The notes under the pieces were generated by a model that saw nothing but the letters and a program-made list of their open reading frames with translations, searched no databases and was not told the origin of the DNA. Both the position numbers and the translations under genes were made by a program. From Nocardioides alpinus (GTDB lineage Bacteria > Actinomycetota > Actinomycetes > Propionibacteriales > Nocardioidaceae), in contig NZ_FOKC01000001.1 of the NCBI RefSeq assembly GCF_900112035.1, positions 248,001 through 312,000 of the forward strand: a stretch of DNA of 64,000 nucleotides. The letters are read 5' to 3'. Positions 42,213-54,538 of the stretch are shown piece by piece (the stretch's first letter is position 1; each line of letters begins with the position of its first letter).

Positions 42213-43139
42213 ATGTCCCCCACCCGCCGAGCCCCCACCGAGGCGCCTGTCGTCTCCGACGAGCTCCTCGCGCCTGTGGGCAACGAGGTCGAGCTCTGCT
42301 ACCAGACGTTCGGTGATCCCGACGGCGAGCCGCTGCTGCTGGTGATGGGTCTCGGCGGCCCGATGACGTGGTGGGACCCGGACCTGTGCCGGATGCTCGC
42401 CTCGGCGGGCTTCTACGTCATCCGCTACGACAACCGCGACGCCGGGCGCTCGAGCCGGATCCGCGCACGGGTGACCCGCAGCCAGCTGGTCCGCGCCTTC
42501 GGCGGGCGCAACGCCAAGGCGCCGTACTCGATGAGCGACCTGGCCGGCGACGGCGTCGCCCTCCTCGACCACCTCGGGCTGGAGTCGGCGCACGTGGCCG
42601 GTATCTCGATGGGCGGCATGATCGTGCAGACCATCGCGGTCGAGCACCCCCGTCGGGTGCGGTCGCTGACCAGCATCATGTCGACGACCGGCAAGCGCAC
42701 CGTCGGCTGGCAGGACCCACGCCTCCTGCCGTCACTCATCGCCCCGCGCAAGCCCGGTCGCGAGTCCTACGTCCAGACGAGCGTGGCGTTCTGGGACGTC
42801 ATCGGCTCCCCCGACTACCCGGCCGACGCAGAGCGGCTGGCCGAGCGGGCCGGCGAGACCTTCGACCGCGGCTACAGCGCCAGCGGGGTGATGCGGCAGA
42901 TGATGGCCATCCTCAAGCAGCCCGACCGCACCCAGCGGCTGCGCAGCCTCCGGGTGCCGGCCCTGGTCGTGCACGGCACGGCCGACAAGATGGTCCACGT
43001 CAGCGGCGGCCGCTCGACCGCGGCCGCCATCCCCGGAGCCGAGCTGCTCCTGGTCGACGGGATGGGCCACGACCTCCCGCCCGCGCTGTTCGAGAGCTTC
43101 GTCGAGGCGATCGCTAGGACCGCGGACCGCGCGGGCTAG
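42213..43139 (+). CDS. Alpha/beta hydrolase
   Basis: 308 residues of the common alpha/beta hydrolase group: LLLVMGLGGPMTWWDPDLCR (HG-type oxyanion region), VIRYDNRDAGRSSR, VAGISMGGMIVQTIAVEHP (nucleophile Ser in GISMGG), ALVVHGTADKMVHVSGG (Asp) and LLVDGMGHDLPPALF (His). The triad is complete. Similar proteins act on esters or lactones; no specific substrate can be given. ATG 42213 follows GGAGG very closely, so the ATG at 42189 is a possible alternative. It shares CTAG stop bases with galK. Confidence 0.85.
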   Translation: MSPTRRAPTEAPVVSDELLAPVGNEVELCYQTFGDPDGEPLLLVMGLGGPMTWWDPDLCRMLASAGFYVIRYDNRDAGRSSRIRARVTRSQLVRAFGGRNAKAPYSMSDLAGDGVALLDHLGLESAHVAGISMGGMIVQTIAVEHPRRVRSLTSIMSTTGKRTVGWQDPRLLPSLIAPRKPGRESYVQTSVAFWDVIGSPDYPADAERLAERAGETFDRGYSASGVMRQMMAILKQPDRTQRLRSLRVPALVVHGTADKMVHVSGGRSTAAAIPGAELLLVDGMGHDLPPALFESFVEAIARTADRAG

Positions 43140-44227
43140 GCGGGCCGCGCGCCGTCCTGGGGCGCGGCCGTGAAGAGGGCGGGCTCGTTGAATCCCGCGT
43201 CCGCGAAGGCACGGCGTACGACGTCGCCCGCCGCGGCCACGTCGCGCTCGGGCACCAGCCCGATCACGCACCCGCCGAACCCGCCGCCGGTCATCCGCGC
43301 GCCCAGCGCACCGGCCTGGTGCAGGGCGTCGACCGCGGTGTCGACCTCGGGCACCGTGATCCGGAAGTCGTCGCGCATGGACGCGTGGGAGGCACTCAGG
43401 TGCGGACCGATCTCCGCGAGTGCGTCCGCGTCGAGGAGCCGCGCCATCTCCAGGACCCGGGCGTCCTCGGTGACGACGTGGCGGACATAGCGACGCAGCT
43501 CGTCGTCGTGGAGCCGGGCCAGCGCGTCGGCGAGGTCGTCCTCGGCGACGTCGCGCAGGGCAGGTACGCCGAGCTGCCGCGCGGCCTCCTCGCAGCCCCG
43601 GCGGCGGGCGCCGTACTCCCCGTCGGAGTGCTGGTGGGGCGCACGGGTGTCGACGACGAGCACCGCCAGCCCGGCGCCCGCGAGGTCGAGCGGCACCGAC
43701 CGCGTCGCGTGGCTGCGCATGTCGCACAGCAGCACGTGACCGGCCCGGCCACGCAGGCTCACCAGCTGGTCCATCCCGCCGGTCGGCGCACCGACCGCGT
43801 CGTTCTCCACGTCGCGGGTCAGGGCGAAGACCGCGTCGTCGTCGAGACCGAGTCCGAGGTGGTCGTCGACGGCGCGGACCACCGAGCAGACCAGGGCAGC
43901 CGAGGACGACAGCCCCGCCCCGGTCGGCACGTCGGAGTCCACGACGATCTCGAGCGGCGGCACGTCCACGCCCCGATCGGTGAGGAGCCACAGGACACCG
44001 AGCACGTAGCGCGACCACCCGGCGACCTCGGGCGCGTCCGACAGACCGGAGCGGCGTACGACGACCGCATCGGGCTCCTGCAGCGAGCGCGCCGACCAGT
44101 CCTCGGCGCGCCCCGAGATCGTCGCCGTGCAGCCGACCTCCAGGGCGAAGGGCAGCACGAAGCCGTCGTTGTAGTCGGTGTGCTCACCGATGAGATTGAT
44201 CCGGCCGGGGGCGAACCAGCGCGTCAC
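43136..44227 (-). CDS. galK: Galactokinase
   Basis: 363 residues of the GHMP kinase family with the galactokinase signature GRINLIGEHTDYNDGFVLPF at the start, the phosphate-binding loop VPTGAGLSSSAALVCSVVRA, and the C-terminal ARMTGGGFGGCVIGLV. It converts galactose to galactose-1-phosphate. It is divergent from a sugar ABC importer and close to a GH36 alpha-galactosidase, consistent with use of galactose released from galactosides. galT and galE are not in the window. Confidence 0.94.
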   Translation of the reverse strand: MTRWFAPGRINLIGEHTDYNDGFVLPFALEVGCTATISGRAEDWSARSLQEPDAVVVRRSGLSDAPEVAGWSRYVLGVLWLLTDRGVDVPPLEIVVDSDVPTGAGLSSSAALVCSVVRAVDDHLGLGLDDDAVFALTRDVENDAVGAPTGGMDQLVSLRGRAGHVLLCDMRSHATRSVPLDLAGAGLAVLVVDTRAPHQHSDGEYGARRRGCEEAARQLGVPALRDVAEDDLADALARLHDDELRRYVRHVVTEDARVLEMARLLDADALAEIGPHLSASHASMRDDFRITVPEVDTAVDALHQAGALGARMTGGGFGGCVIGLVPERDVAAAGDVVRRAFADAGFNEPALFTAAPQDGARPA

Positions 44228-44266
44228 GAAGGCCTCCTCGGCCGGTTGGATCAGAGGGGTGGGTGA

Positions 44267-44313
44267 GGTTTGCCAAACCCTAGCCTGAGCCGATAGACGT
44301 AGTGATCCACGTC
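44267..44313. promoter_or_regulatory. Operator candidates between galK and the first ABC operon
   Basis: GGTTTG-C-CAAACC (44267-44279) is a perfect 13-bp palindrome. GACGT (44296-44300) and ACGTC (44309-44313) form a second inverted repeat about 17 nt before the SBP start codon. Both could bind a sugar-responsive repressor. Confidence 0.45.
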
Positions 44314-44329
44314 ATAAATAGGAGGGCGC

Positions 44330-45628
44330 ATGGGGTTCTCATCCACCCGATCTCGCGGTCGTCCCGGGGTCCGACGCATCGTCGGCCCCATCGCCAGCCT
44401 GGTGCTCGCCAGCAGCTTGCTGGCGGCCTGCGGAGGGGACAGCGGCAAGCCGGAACTGGTCTGGTACATCAACCCGGACAGCGGCGGCCAGGACGCGGTC
44501 GCCGAGAAGTGCTCGACCGACGACTACACGATCACGACCCAGGTCCTGCCCCAGGACGCCGGCCAGCAGCGCATCCAGCTGGCCCGCCGCCTGGCGGCGA
44601 AGGACCCCTCGATCGACCTGATGTCGATCGACCCGCCCTTCACGGCCGAGTTCGCCGACGCCGGCTTCCTGGCCGAGGTCCCACAGGACGCGAAGAGCCA
44701 GCTCGAGGAGCAGGGGACCTTCAAGGGCGCGATGGATGCAGCCACGTGGAACGACAAGCTCGTGGTCTTCCCGTTCTGGTCCAACACGCAGGTCCTCTGG
44801 TACCGCAAGTCCTTCGTCGAGAAGGCCGGCCTCGACATGTCGCAGCCGGTGACCTGGGACCAGATCATCGACGCGGCCAACGACAACGACGGCAAGATCG
44901 GCGTGCAGGCCAACAAGTACGAGGGCTACGTCGTGTGGATCAACGCGCTCGTCGAGGGCGCGGGCGGGCGGATCCTGGAGAACCCCGAGGAGGGGGTGGA
45001 CGCCAAGATCACCATCGGCGACGACGCCGGCCAGAAGGCCGCGGAGATCATCGAGAAGCTCGCCACCTCCGGGGCCGCACCCGCCGACCTCAGCGTGTCC
45101 AACGAGGGCACCGCCGGCTCGACGTTCGGCTCCGACCAGGGCTCGTTCCTCGTCAACTGGACCTACATCTTCAAGAACTACGACGAGACCGCTCCGGACG
45201 TCGCCAAGGACATCGGCTACACCCGCTACCCGCAGACGGTCGAGGGCGAGGAGTCCCGCCCGCCCTACGGCGGCATCGGGATCGGCGTCAGCGCCTACTC
45301 GGACGCCAAGGAGCAGTCCCTCGAGGCCGCCCAGTGCCTCGTGAGCCCGGAGAGCCAGGGCATCAACGCCGACCTCACGGGCAACATGCCGGCGAGCACC
45401 CAGGGCTACGAGTACGAAGCCCTCCAGGAGACCTTCCCGGCGGACCTGCTCGAGCTGTTCCAGACGAGCGTGGACGCGGCTGCGCCGCGCACCGTGACGC
45501 CGTACTGGAGTGACGTGTCGGGGTCCATCCAGAACATCTGGCACCCGCCGCGGTCCGTCGACGACGAGACGGCCCAGCGTTCCACCACGTTCATCGAGGA
45601 CGTCCTGAAGGGGGGTGACCTGCTGTGA
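44330..45628 (+). CDS. Sugar ABC transporter, substrate-binding lipoprotein (operon 1)
   Basis: 432 residues. A lipoprotein signal (SLVLASSLLAACGGDSG) is followed by a family-1 extracellular solute-binding fold: LVWYINPDSGGQDAVAEKCS, SIDLMSIDPPFTAEFADAGF, NTQVLWYRKSFVEKAGL and NWTYIFKNYDE. The Trp/Tyr content fits an oligosaccharide binder, such as a maltose- or trehalose-like disaccharide; the ligand is not certain. GGAGG lies 5 nt before ATG 44330. It is the first gene of a four-gene operon, its stop overlapping the first permease (GTGA). Confidence 0.88.
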   Translation: MGFSSTRSRGRPGVRRIVGPIASLVLASSLLAACGGDSGKPELVWYINPDSGGQDAVAEKCSTDDYTITTQVLPQDAGQQRIQLARRLAAKDPSIDLMSIDPPFTAEFADAGFLAEVPQDAKSQLEEQGTFKGAMDAATWNDKLVVFPFWSNTQVLWYRKSFVEKAGLDMSQPVTWDQIIDAANDNDGKIGVQANKYEGYVVWINALVEGAGGRILENPEEGVDAKITIGDDAGQKAAEIIEKLATSGAAPADLSVSNEGTAGSTFGSDQGSFLVNWTYIFKNYDETAPDVAKDIGYTRYPQTVEGEESRPPYGGIGIGVSAYSDAKEQSLEAAQCLVSPESQGINADLTGNMPASTQGYEYEALQETFPADLLELFQTSVDAAAPRTVTPYWSDVSGSIQNIWHPPRSVDDETAQRSTTFIEDVLKGGDLL

Positions 45629-46590
45629 GCACCACCGTGGCACCCGAGACCGACAAGGCCGGCCAGGAGCACCGCAAGGGCGGCAAGCCGGTGGCCAGCG
45701 ACCGCAGCTCGGCGGAGAACAGGCTCGGGCTCAAGCTCGTCGCCCCTGCCGTCGTGCTCATGCTCCTGGTCACGGCGTGGCCGATGATCCAGGCGCTCTA
45801 CCTGTCGCTCTTCCGCTACCGGTTGACGGCGCCGGACGACCGGGCGTTCGTCGGGATCGACAACTACCTGACGATCCTCAGCGACGACCAGTTCTGGAAG
45901 AGCACCGGCACGACGCTCCTGATCATGGTCGTCACCGTGGCGGTCGAGCTGGTCATCGGCTTCGCGTTCGCGATGGTGATGCACCGCATCGTCTTCGCAC
46001 GCGGCCTGATGCGCACCTCGATCCTGATTCCCTACGGCATCATCACCGTGGTCTCGGCGTTCGCCTGGCAGTTCGCGTTCTCGCTCAACAACGGGTTCGT
46101 GAACTCCTGGTTCAACTGGCTGCCGTGGATCGCCGACGACACCAACTGGTTCGGCGACTACCCGCACGCGATGTTCGCGATCATGGTCTCGGAGATCTGG
46201 AAGACCACGCCGTTCATGGCGCTGCTCCTGCTGGCCGGCCTCGCGCAGGTCAGTGAGGACATGCTCGAGGCGGCGAAGGTCGACGGTGCCACGTGGTGGC
46301 AGCGGCTGACCAAGGTGATCCTGCCCAACATGCGCGCGGCGATCATGGTCGCGGTGCTCTTCCGCGCCCTCGACGCCTACCGCATCTTCGACAACATCTT
46401 CGTGATGACCAAGGGGGCCGAGGGGACGCAGTCCATCTCGTTCCTGACCTATCGACAGGTGATCGAGCAGATGCAGCTCGGGCTGGGCTCGGCCATGTCG
46501 GTGCTGCTGTTCTTGTCAGTGCTGCTCCTGGCCTGGCTGATCGTGAAGCTGTTCCGGGTCGACCTGGCCCAGGCGAGGGGTGAAGGCTGA
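45625..46590 (+). CDS. Sugar ABC transporter, permease (MalF-like, operon 1)
   Basis: 321 residues: a long Lys/Gly-rich cytoplasmic start, six membrane helices and the EAA loop EDMLEAAKVDGATWWQRLTK near residue 215. It pairs with the next permease to form the channel. GTG 45625 overlaps the SBP stop; the stop overlaps the next ATG by one base. Confidence 0.92.
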   Translation: MSTTVAPETDKAGQEHRKGGKPVASDRSSAENRLGLKLVAPAVVLMLLVTAWPMIQALYLSLFRYRLTAPDDRAFVGIDNYLTILSDDQFWKSTGTTLLIMVVTVAVELVIGFAFAMVMHRIVFARGLMRTSILIPYGIITVVSAFAWQFAFSLNNGFVNSWFNWLPWIADDTNWFGDYPHAMFAIMVSEIWKTTPFMALLLLAGLAQVSEDMLEAAKVDGATWWQRLTKVILPNMRAAIMVAVLFRALDAYRIFDNIFVMTKGAEGTQSISFLTYRQVIEQMQLGLGSAMSVLLFLSVLLLAWLIVKLFRVDLAQARGEG

Positions 46591-47432
46591 TGGCTGGCAA
46601 GCAGACCGGCAAGACTGCCGTCGGCACGTGGATCGGGTTCGTCCTGATCATGCTGTGGTGCCTGTTCCCGGTGGCGTGGATCATCTCGCTGTCGTTCAAG
46701 TCCGAGGGCGAGACGGCTGCGGGGAGCCCGCAGTTCCTGCCCAAGGAGCCGACCATCGCCAACTACAAGGCGATCATCGACAACCCCGACTTCACCCGGG
46801 CGCTGCTCAACTCGTTCGGCATCTCGCTCATCGCGACGGTGCTGTCGGTGATCTTCGCGACGCTCGCGGCGTACGCCATCGCGCGGCTCGAGTTCAAGGG
46901 CAAGCGTCTGGTGCTGTCACTGGCACTGGCGATCGCCATGTTCCCGGTGGTCGCGCTCGTCGGGCCGCTCTTCGACATGTGGACCACGTTCGGGCTGTTC
47001 AACACCTGGCCCGGCCTGATCATCCCCTACATGTCGTTCACGCTGCCCCTGGCGATCTGGACCCTGTCGGCCTTCTTCCGCGAGATCCCGTGGGAGATGG
47101 AGCAGGCCGCCCAGGTCGACGGTGCCACGTCGTGGCAGGCGTTCCGCAAGGTGATCGTCCCGCTCGCTGCTCCCGGCGTCTTCACCGCGGCGATCCTGAC
47201 GTTCTTCTTCGCGTGGAACGAGTTCGTGCTCGCGATCTCGTTGACCTCCACGACGTCCTCGCGGACGGTGCCGGCGCAGATGTCGTTCTTCGTCGGGCCC
47301 GACCCGTTCAACCCGCCGTACGCGCAGCTCGCGACGGCGTCGGTCATCGTCACGTTGCCGGTGATCGTCATCGTCCTGCTTTTCCAGCGCAAGATCGTTG
47401 CCGGCCTCACCTCCGGCGCAGTGAAGGGGTGA
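46590..47432 (+). CDS. Sugar ABC transporter, permease (MalG-like, operon 1)
   Basis: 280 residues, six membrane helices, EAA loop MEQAAQVDGATSWQAFRKVI near residue 175, and the usual end LFQRKIVAGLTSGAVKG of MalG-type permeases. It completes the heterodimeric membrane channel of operon 1. Start ATG 46590 is separated from the ATPase gene downstream by 7 nt. Confidence 0.92.
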   Translation: MAGKQTGKTAVGTWIGFVLIMLWCLFPVAWIISLSFKSEGETAAGSPQFLPKEPTIANYKAIIDNPDFTRALLNSFGISLIATVLSVIFATLAAYAIARLEFKGKRLVLSLALAIAMFPVVALVGPLFDMWTTFGLFNTWPGLIIPYMSFTLPLAIWTLSAFFREIPWEMEQAAQVDGATSWQAFRKVIVPLAAPGVFTAAILTFFFAWNEFVLAISLTSTTSSRTVPAQMSFFVGPDPFNPPYAQLATASVIVTLPVIVIVLLFQRKIVAGLTSGAVKG

Positions 47433-47439
47433 TCAGCTC

Positions 47440-48699
<1,260 letters not shown>

Positions 48700-48741
48700 G
48701 CAGCACCCCTCACGTCCGACCCCGCTGGTCGGCGCGGAACC

Positions 48742-48772
48742 GAGGCCCCGGAAGCTCTGCTTCCGGGGCCTC
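48742..48772 (+). terminator. Terminator of ABC operon 1
   Basis: Perfect 13-bp stem GAGGCCCCGGAAG with CTTCCGGGGCCTC, loop CTCTG. It lies between convergent genes and can serve both directions. Confidence 0.82.
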
Positions 48773-48786
48773 GTCCCACGCGGGCG

Positions 48787-50631
48787 TCAACGCGAGCGGT
48801 CGTGGAGCCACGCGGTGCCGTACGGCGCCAGTCTCACGGCACCGTCGTGCAGCTCGGGGGCCGCGCCGGTGAGTGCGTCGTGCAGCCCGTCGGTGTGCAG
48901 CCCGAGCCAGTGCAGCACGTCGGCGGCCACCCACGCCTCCTGCGCGGTGGCGTTGGAGGCGGCGAGCAGAGGGCCGCGGGGATGGCGGCGTACGACGAGG
49001 AGGACGCCCGGGTCGCGCGGGTCCCAGATCTCCGTCGGGGAAGCGGCGTGGAGGTGGGGCAGCCCGGCGCGCACCTCGAGCAGGTGGCGCAGCCCGGCCC
49101 TGATGCCGTGGACGTCGTCGTGCGAGGCGGGGCCCCAGGGCATGGTCGGACGGTGAACCCAGCGGTTGTCGGCCGCGTGGGCCGGGTCGTCGGCCCACCC
49201 GGTGTCGTTGAGCAGCCCGAGCTCGTCGCCCATCCAGATCACCGGCAGGCCGCCGAAGCCGAGGATGACCGCGTGCGCCCACAGGATCCGCGCAGCGGCG
49301 TCCGGGTCGCCGGCCTCGAGACCGGCCAGAGACGCGAGCGTGCCGGAGATGCGTCGGTCCCCCGTCTCCTCGTTCTGCTGGAAGACGAGGCCGCGCGCCC
49401 AGGATCCGGGGTACGCCCCGCTGTACCAGTCCGACAGGAAGCGGCGGTGGGCGTAGGGATCGATCCCGACGGCGTGCGCGTCCTCGTCGGCGATGGCCCA
49501 CCCGATGTCGTCGTGGCACCGGACGTACGTCGTCCACGCGGTGGTCGACGGCGGCTGCGGGAGCTGCTGGAGGGCGTGTGCAGCCAGGCGCGTGTCGCCG
49601 GAGGCGAGCATCGACCAGATCTGCACCATCAGGCCGTTGTGGTAGGCGAGGTCGCTCACCCGGCCCGCGTGCTGCCCGACGCCGAGGTAGGCCGGGAGGT
49701 CCGCCGGGCCCACGATGGCCTCGGCCTTGAAGAGCACCGCAGGTGCGGCGATCCGCGCGACCGTGCGCAGCACGCGGGTGAGGTCGTGGACCTCGGGCTG
49801 GTTCTGGCAGGCCGTCCCGAGCCGCTTCCAGATGAAGGCGATCGCGTCGAGCCGGAAGACCTCGACCCCGAGGTTGGCCAGCGAGAGGATGATGTCGGCG
49901 TAGGCGCAGAGCACCGCGGGGTTCGCCCAGTTGACGTCCCACTGGTAGTCGTTGAACGTCGTCCACACCCAGCCCGCGAGCTCGTCGTCCCAGGTGAAGT
50001 TGCCCGGCGCGAAGTCGGGGAAGACCTCCGGCAGGCTCGCCTCGTAGGCGTCCGGCATGCCGCGGTCGTCGAAGACGTGGAACCAGGCACGCTTGTCCCG
50101 GTCGCCCGCGCGGGCCGCGACCGCCCACTCGTGCTCGCGGGCGACGTGGTTGAGGACGAGGTCGAGGCACAGGCTGATGCCCTCGCCGCGCAGCGTCGTC
50201 GTGAGCGCGCGCAGGTCGTCGACGGTGCCGAGGTCGGGGCGCACCGACCGGTAGTCCATGACGGCGTAGCCACCGTCGTTCTCGCCCGGCCGCGGCGTCA
50301 GCAGCGGCATCAGGTGGAGGTAGCCGACACCGAGCTCACGCAGGTAGGCCGTGCGCGACCCGACGTCCGCGAGCGTGCCGGCGAAGCGGTCCGCATAGGC
50401 GGCGTAGCCCACCATCGACGGCCGCTGGAACCAGTCCGGCTCGCGCAGCCGCAGGGCGTCGAGCTCGTGCAGGTCCGCGGGCCGTGCGGAGTGGGCGGCC
50501 CGGGCGATCGCGACCAGCCGGTCGGTGACGTCGTCCACCGCGTCGGGTCCGTAGACCCGCTCGACTGTGGCGCGCAGGTCGGGTCCCCACGCGTCGAGCC
50601 TGTCCTCGAATCCAGCATCCCGGCGGGTCAC
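48787..50631 (-). CDS. Amylosucrase-like GH13 glycosyltransferase
   Basis: About 614 residues. The N-terminal helical domain is followed by the GH13 barrel: [50 protein letters not shown] (nucleophile Asp), [10 protein letters not shown] (acid/base Glu) and [11 protein letters not shown] (third Asp), as in amylosucrases. Such enzymes use sucrose to extend alpha-glucans or hydrolyse it. CATACT lies 6 nt before GTG 50631, so the start may be leaderless; GTG 50637 is the alternative. It is divergent from the GH32 gene and convergent with ABC operon 1. Confidence 0.88.
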   Translation of the reverse strand: MTRRDAGFEDRLDAWGPDLRATVERVYGPDAVDDVTDRLVAIARAAHSARPADLHELDALRLREPDWFQRPSMVGYAAYADRFAGTLADVGSRTAYLRELGVGYLHLMPLLTPRPGENDGGYAVMDYRSVRPDLGTVDDLRALTTTLRGEGISLCLDLVLNHVAREHEWAVAARAGDRDKRAWFHVFDDRGMPDAYEASLPEVFPDFAPGNFTWDDELAGWVWTTFNDYQWDVNWANPAVLCAYADIILSLANLGVEVFRLDAIAFIWKRLGTACQNQPEVHDLTRVLRTVARIAAPAVLFKAEAIVGPADLPAYLGVGQHAGRVSDLAYHNGLMVQIWSMLASGDTRLAAHALQQLPQPPSTTAWTTYVRCHDDIGWAIADEDAHAVGIDPYAHRRFLSDWYSGAYPGSWARGLVFQQNEETGDRRISGTLASLAGLEAGDPDAAARILWAHAVILGFGGLPVIWMGDELGLLNDTGWADDPAHAADNRWVHRPTMPWGPASHDDVHGIRAGLRHLLEVRAGLPHLHAASPTEIWDPRDPGVLLVVRRHPRGPLLAASNATAQEAWVAADVLHWLGLHTDGLHDALTGAAPELHDGAVRLAPYGTAWLHDRSR

Positions 50632-50672
50632 GCGCACAGTATGGCGAAGTCGTGGGCCTAGGGTGATCGGTC

Positions 50673-52073
50673 GTGAGCTTCGATCCCACCATCCGGCCCC
50701 GGGACCACTTCACCGCGCAGCAGGGGTGGCTCAACGACCCCAACGGACTGATCCGCCACGAGGGAGAGCACCACCTCTTCTTCCAGCACCACCCGGCCGG
50801 ACTGGTGCACGGCCCGATCTCGTGGGGACACGCGGTGAGTCCCGACCTCCTCACCTGGACCGAGCTGCCCATCGCCATCGCGGCGACGCCGATCGCGCAC
50901 ATCTGGTCGGGCAGCGTCGTCCACGACGCCGCCAACAGCTCGGGCCTCGCGCCCGAGGGCCAGGGGCCTCTGGTGGCGCTCTACACACGCTTCGAGCCGG
51001 CCACGGGGATCCAGTCCCAGTGCCTGGCGCACAGCGTCGACCGGGGCCTCACCTGGCAGCCCTACGCCGGCAACCCCGTCCTCGACATCGGCTCGACCGG
51101 CTTCCGCGACCCCAAGGTGTTCCGCCACGGCGACGGCTGGGCGATGGTGCTCGTGCTGGCCGAGGAGCGGATCGTCCAGCTCTACCGGTCCCCCGACCTG
51201 ATCTCCTGGACCCACCACTCGAGCTTCGGACCCGAAGGCTTCGTCACCGGCGCCTGGGAGTGCCCCGACCTCGTGCGGGTGCCGGTCGAGGACAGCGCCG
51301 ACACCGCCGACGTCCTGCTGGTCAGCGTCTGGGACGGCGGGCCGGCGGGCGGCTCCGGCATGCAGTACGTCGTCGGGCAGCTGGACGACGCAGGCTTCCG
51401 GTCGACGCAGGACGCCCAGTGGGTGGACCGCGGCGCCGACTTCTACGCCGCGATCTCCTACGCCGACGGCGCCGGCCCCGAGCCGGTCGTCCAGGCCTGG
51501 ATGAGCAACTGGCAGTACGCCGACCAGGTCCCGGCCAGTGGGTTCCGGGGCTCGATGACGCTCGCGCGGCGGTTGTCCCTGCGCCGCCGCGACGGCGAGC
51601 TCGTACTGGTGCAGCGCCCCGTCGTACGGGCCGGCGAGCAGGTCCACGCGCTGGTCGACCACGATCTCACCGGCACGCTCGCCCTTCCCGTGGCGGCGCG
51701 CACGTGTCGCATCGTCGCCGACGTCGAGCCCGGCAGTGCGCCGGTGTTCGGGCTGCGCGTGCGCGTCGGCGACGGCGAGCGCACCACCCTCACGATCGAC
51801 GTGGCGGCGCGCACGGTGTCACTCGACCGGACCGCGTCGGGCACGGTCGACGTACATCCCGCCTTCGCCGCCGTCCACACCGCGCCACTGCCGGGCGGCG
51901 AGGGACCCGTGCGGCTCGAGGTCGTGGTCGACGTCGCGTCCGTCGAGGTCTTCGTCGGGGACGGCGAGCTGGTGCTCACCGACCAGGTCTTCCCCGACCC
52001 CGGCAGCACGGGCATCGAGGTCTTCGCCGACGGCGGGACCGCACACGTGCACCGGCTCGACGTGACCGTGTGA
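50673..52073 (+). CDS. GH32 beta-fructosidase (levanase/invertase type)
   Basis: 466 residues with the five-bladed propeller motifs WLNDPNGLI (nucleophile Asp), [23 protein letters not shown] (transition-state Asp) and AWECPDLVR (acid/base Glu). The [12 protein letters not shown] segment is typical of exo-fructanases. A C-terminal beta-sandwich ends in [20 protein letters not shown]. No signal peptide, so it acts on imported sucrose, raffinose-derived or fructan oligosaccharides. TAGGGT lies 8 nt before GTG 50673 (leaderless pattern). Confidence 0.93.
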   Translation: MSFDPTIRPRDHFTAQQGWLNDPNGLIRHEGEHHLFFQHHPAGLVHGPISWGHAVSPDLLTWTELPIAIAATPIAHIWSGSVVHDAANSSGLAPEGQGPLVALYTRFEPATGIQSQCLAHSVDRGLTWQPYAGNPVLDIGSTGFRDPKVFRHGDGWAMVLVLAEERIVQLYRSPDLISWTHHSSFGPEGFVTGAWECPDLVRVPVEDSADTADVLLVSVWDGGPAGGSGMQYVVGQLDDAGFRSTQDAQWVDRGADFYAAISYADGAGPEPVVQAWMSNWQYADQVPASGFRGSMTLARRLSLRRRDGELVLVQRPVVRAGEQVHALVDHDLTGTLALPVAARTCRIVADVEPGSAPVFGLRVRVGDGERTTLTIDVAARTVSLDRTASGTVDVHPAFAAVHTAPLPGGEGPVRLEVVVDVASVEVFVGDGELVLTDQVFPDPGSTGIEVFADGGTAHVHRLDVTV

Positions 52074-52078
52074 GCAGA

Positions 52079-52110
52079 CGAGCCCCCGGGAGCTGGCTCC
52101 CGGGGGCTCG
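52079..52110 (+). terminator. Terminator between GH32 and ABC ATPase genes
   Basis: Perfect 14-bp stem CGAGCCCCCGGGAG with CTCCCGGGGGCTCG, loop CTGG, placed between convergent genes. Confidence 0.85.
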
Positions 52111-52143
52111 TACGGTGCGCTGGTCGTGCCAGATCGGTCCGGG

Positions 52144-53229
<1,086 letters not shown>

Positions 53230-53333
53230 GACTTTTCTCCTTCACCGGCAGGTACGTGCCGGACGATCCGTAGTGAAGTGACGCGGATCACAGTAGGCCC
53301 GAGCAGGGGCACCCGCAATGGGCGTCCACGTGC

Positions 53334-54344
53334 TCAACCGCCTCGGACGGACCCGCCGACGCGTACGGCCATTGGCAACAGGACCGTGCCGTCGGCGTCC
53401 TCGAGGTCCAGCAGGCGGCGTACGGCGAGGGCGCCCAGGTCGTGGAACGGGAGCTCGACCGACGTGAGCACCGGCCGCAACCAGGACGCCAGGGCGGAGC
53501 CGTCGAAGGAGACGACGCTGATGTCCTCGGGGATACGGAGCCCCGCCTCGGCGAGGGCCTGGTAGGCACCCATCGCGAGCCGGTCGTTCATGCAGATCAG
53601 CCCGCCCGCCCGGCCTCCCCCCGCCAGCCACCGGCTGGTCGCGGCGAACCCCTCGGTCACCGACCAGTCGCACGGCACCACCCCCGCGATGTCCAGGCCA
53701 CGGGTGCCCAGCTCGGCCCGGATGCCCGCCATGCGTCGTGGCCCGGCGGTCGCGTGCGGAACGGGGTCCTCCCCCATCACCCACACGTCCTCGATGCCGG
53801 CGGCGAGCAGCGTGGCGGCGGCCGCCCGGCCCCCGGACTCGTCGTCGGGCACGACCGACGGCAGCCGTACGTCGGGGTCCTCGCAGTTGAGCAGGACCGC
53901 GCGCATCGCGCGCAACCCCTCGGGCAGCCGGATCGTCTGGGCGGTGCGGGTGGCATAGACCACTCCGTCGACGTCGCGCTCGCGCATCTCCTCGATGAGC
54001 AGCCGCTCCAGCTCGGGGTCGCCACCGCTCTCGCCCATCACCACGACGTGCTGCAGCTCGCGCGCCGCGACGCTCGCTCCCGTGAGCATGCTGCTGCCGT
54101 ACTGCTGCCCGGCGATCTGGTCCGAGATCAGCCCGACCGTCGCCGTACGTCGCGTGCGCAGGCTGCGTGCGGTGCGGTTGGGGCGGTAGTCCAGCTTCGC
54201 CACGACGGCCCGGACCCGCTCCACGGTGGACGGTGCGATCCGCATCTCGTCGGCGCGGCCGTTGAGGATGTAGGACGCGGTGGTGCGCGAGACGCCCGCG
54301 CTGGACGCCACGTCCTGGAGGGTGGCTGATCGGCGACGGGTCAT
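53334..54344 (-). CDS. LacI-family transcriptional regulator
   Basis: 336 residues: the LacI HTH at the start (ATLQDVASSAGVSRTTASYI), hinge helix with LDYRPNRTARSLRT, and the periplasmic-binding-like effector domain (TVGLISDQIAG, DVDGVVYATRT, GLICMNDRLAMGAYQALAEA, ISVVSFDGSALASWLRPVL). GGAGG precedes ATG 54344. It is divergent from the second sugar ABC operon and probably represses it and the linked glycosidases in the absence of an oligosaccharide. Confidence 0.93.
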   Translation of the reverse strand: MTRRRSATLQDVASSAGVSRTTASYILNGRADEMRIAPSTVERVRAVVAKLDYRPNRTARSLRTRRTATVGLISDQIAGQQYGSSMLTGASVAARELQHVVVMGESGGDPELERLLIEEMRERDVDGVVYATRTAQTIRLPEGLRAMRAVLLNCEDPDVRLPSVVPDDESGGRAAAATLLAAGIEDVWVMGEDPVPHATAGPRRMAGIRAELGTRGLDIAGVVPCDWSVTEGFAATSRWLAGGGRAGGLICMNDRLAMGAYQALAEAGLRIPEDISVVSFDGSALASWLRPVLTSVELPFHDLGALAVRRLLDLEDADGTVLLPMAVRVGGSVRGG

Positions 54345-54411
54345 GACACCTCCAGATTCTCGGGCCCGCGGGTCGGGGCTCGCGCAGCGGGTCTCGTTTT
54401 GAACACGGGTC

Positions 54412-54441
54412 TTGACACCCATTCGTCGGACACATCATTCT
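54412..54441 (+). promoter_or_regulatory. Promoter of ABC operon 2
   Basis: -35 TTGACA (54412-54417) and -10 CATTCT (54436-54441), spacing 18 nt. Downstream, TGTGGTGTGTATCACA shows partial dyad symmetry (about 54459-54474) and may be the LacI-type operator. Confidence 0.6.
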
Positions 54442-54538
54442 GCTGACACGATTCAGCATGTGGTGTGTATCACATCGAGGAGTCGTGCGAACAGCACCGG
54501 AACCCGGCCCCCGGTGCGCCAACGAAGGGAAATCCCCC

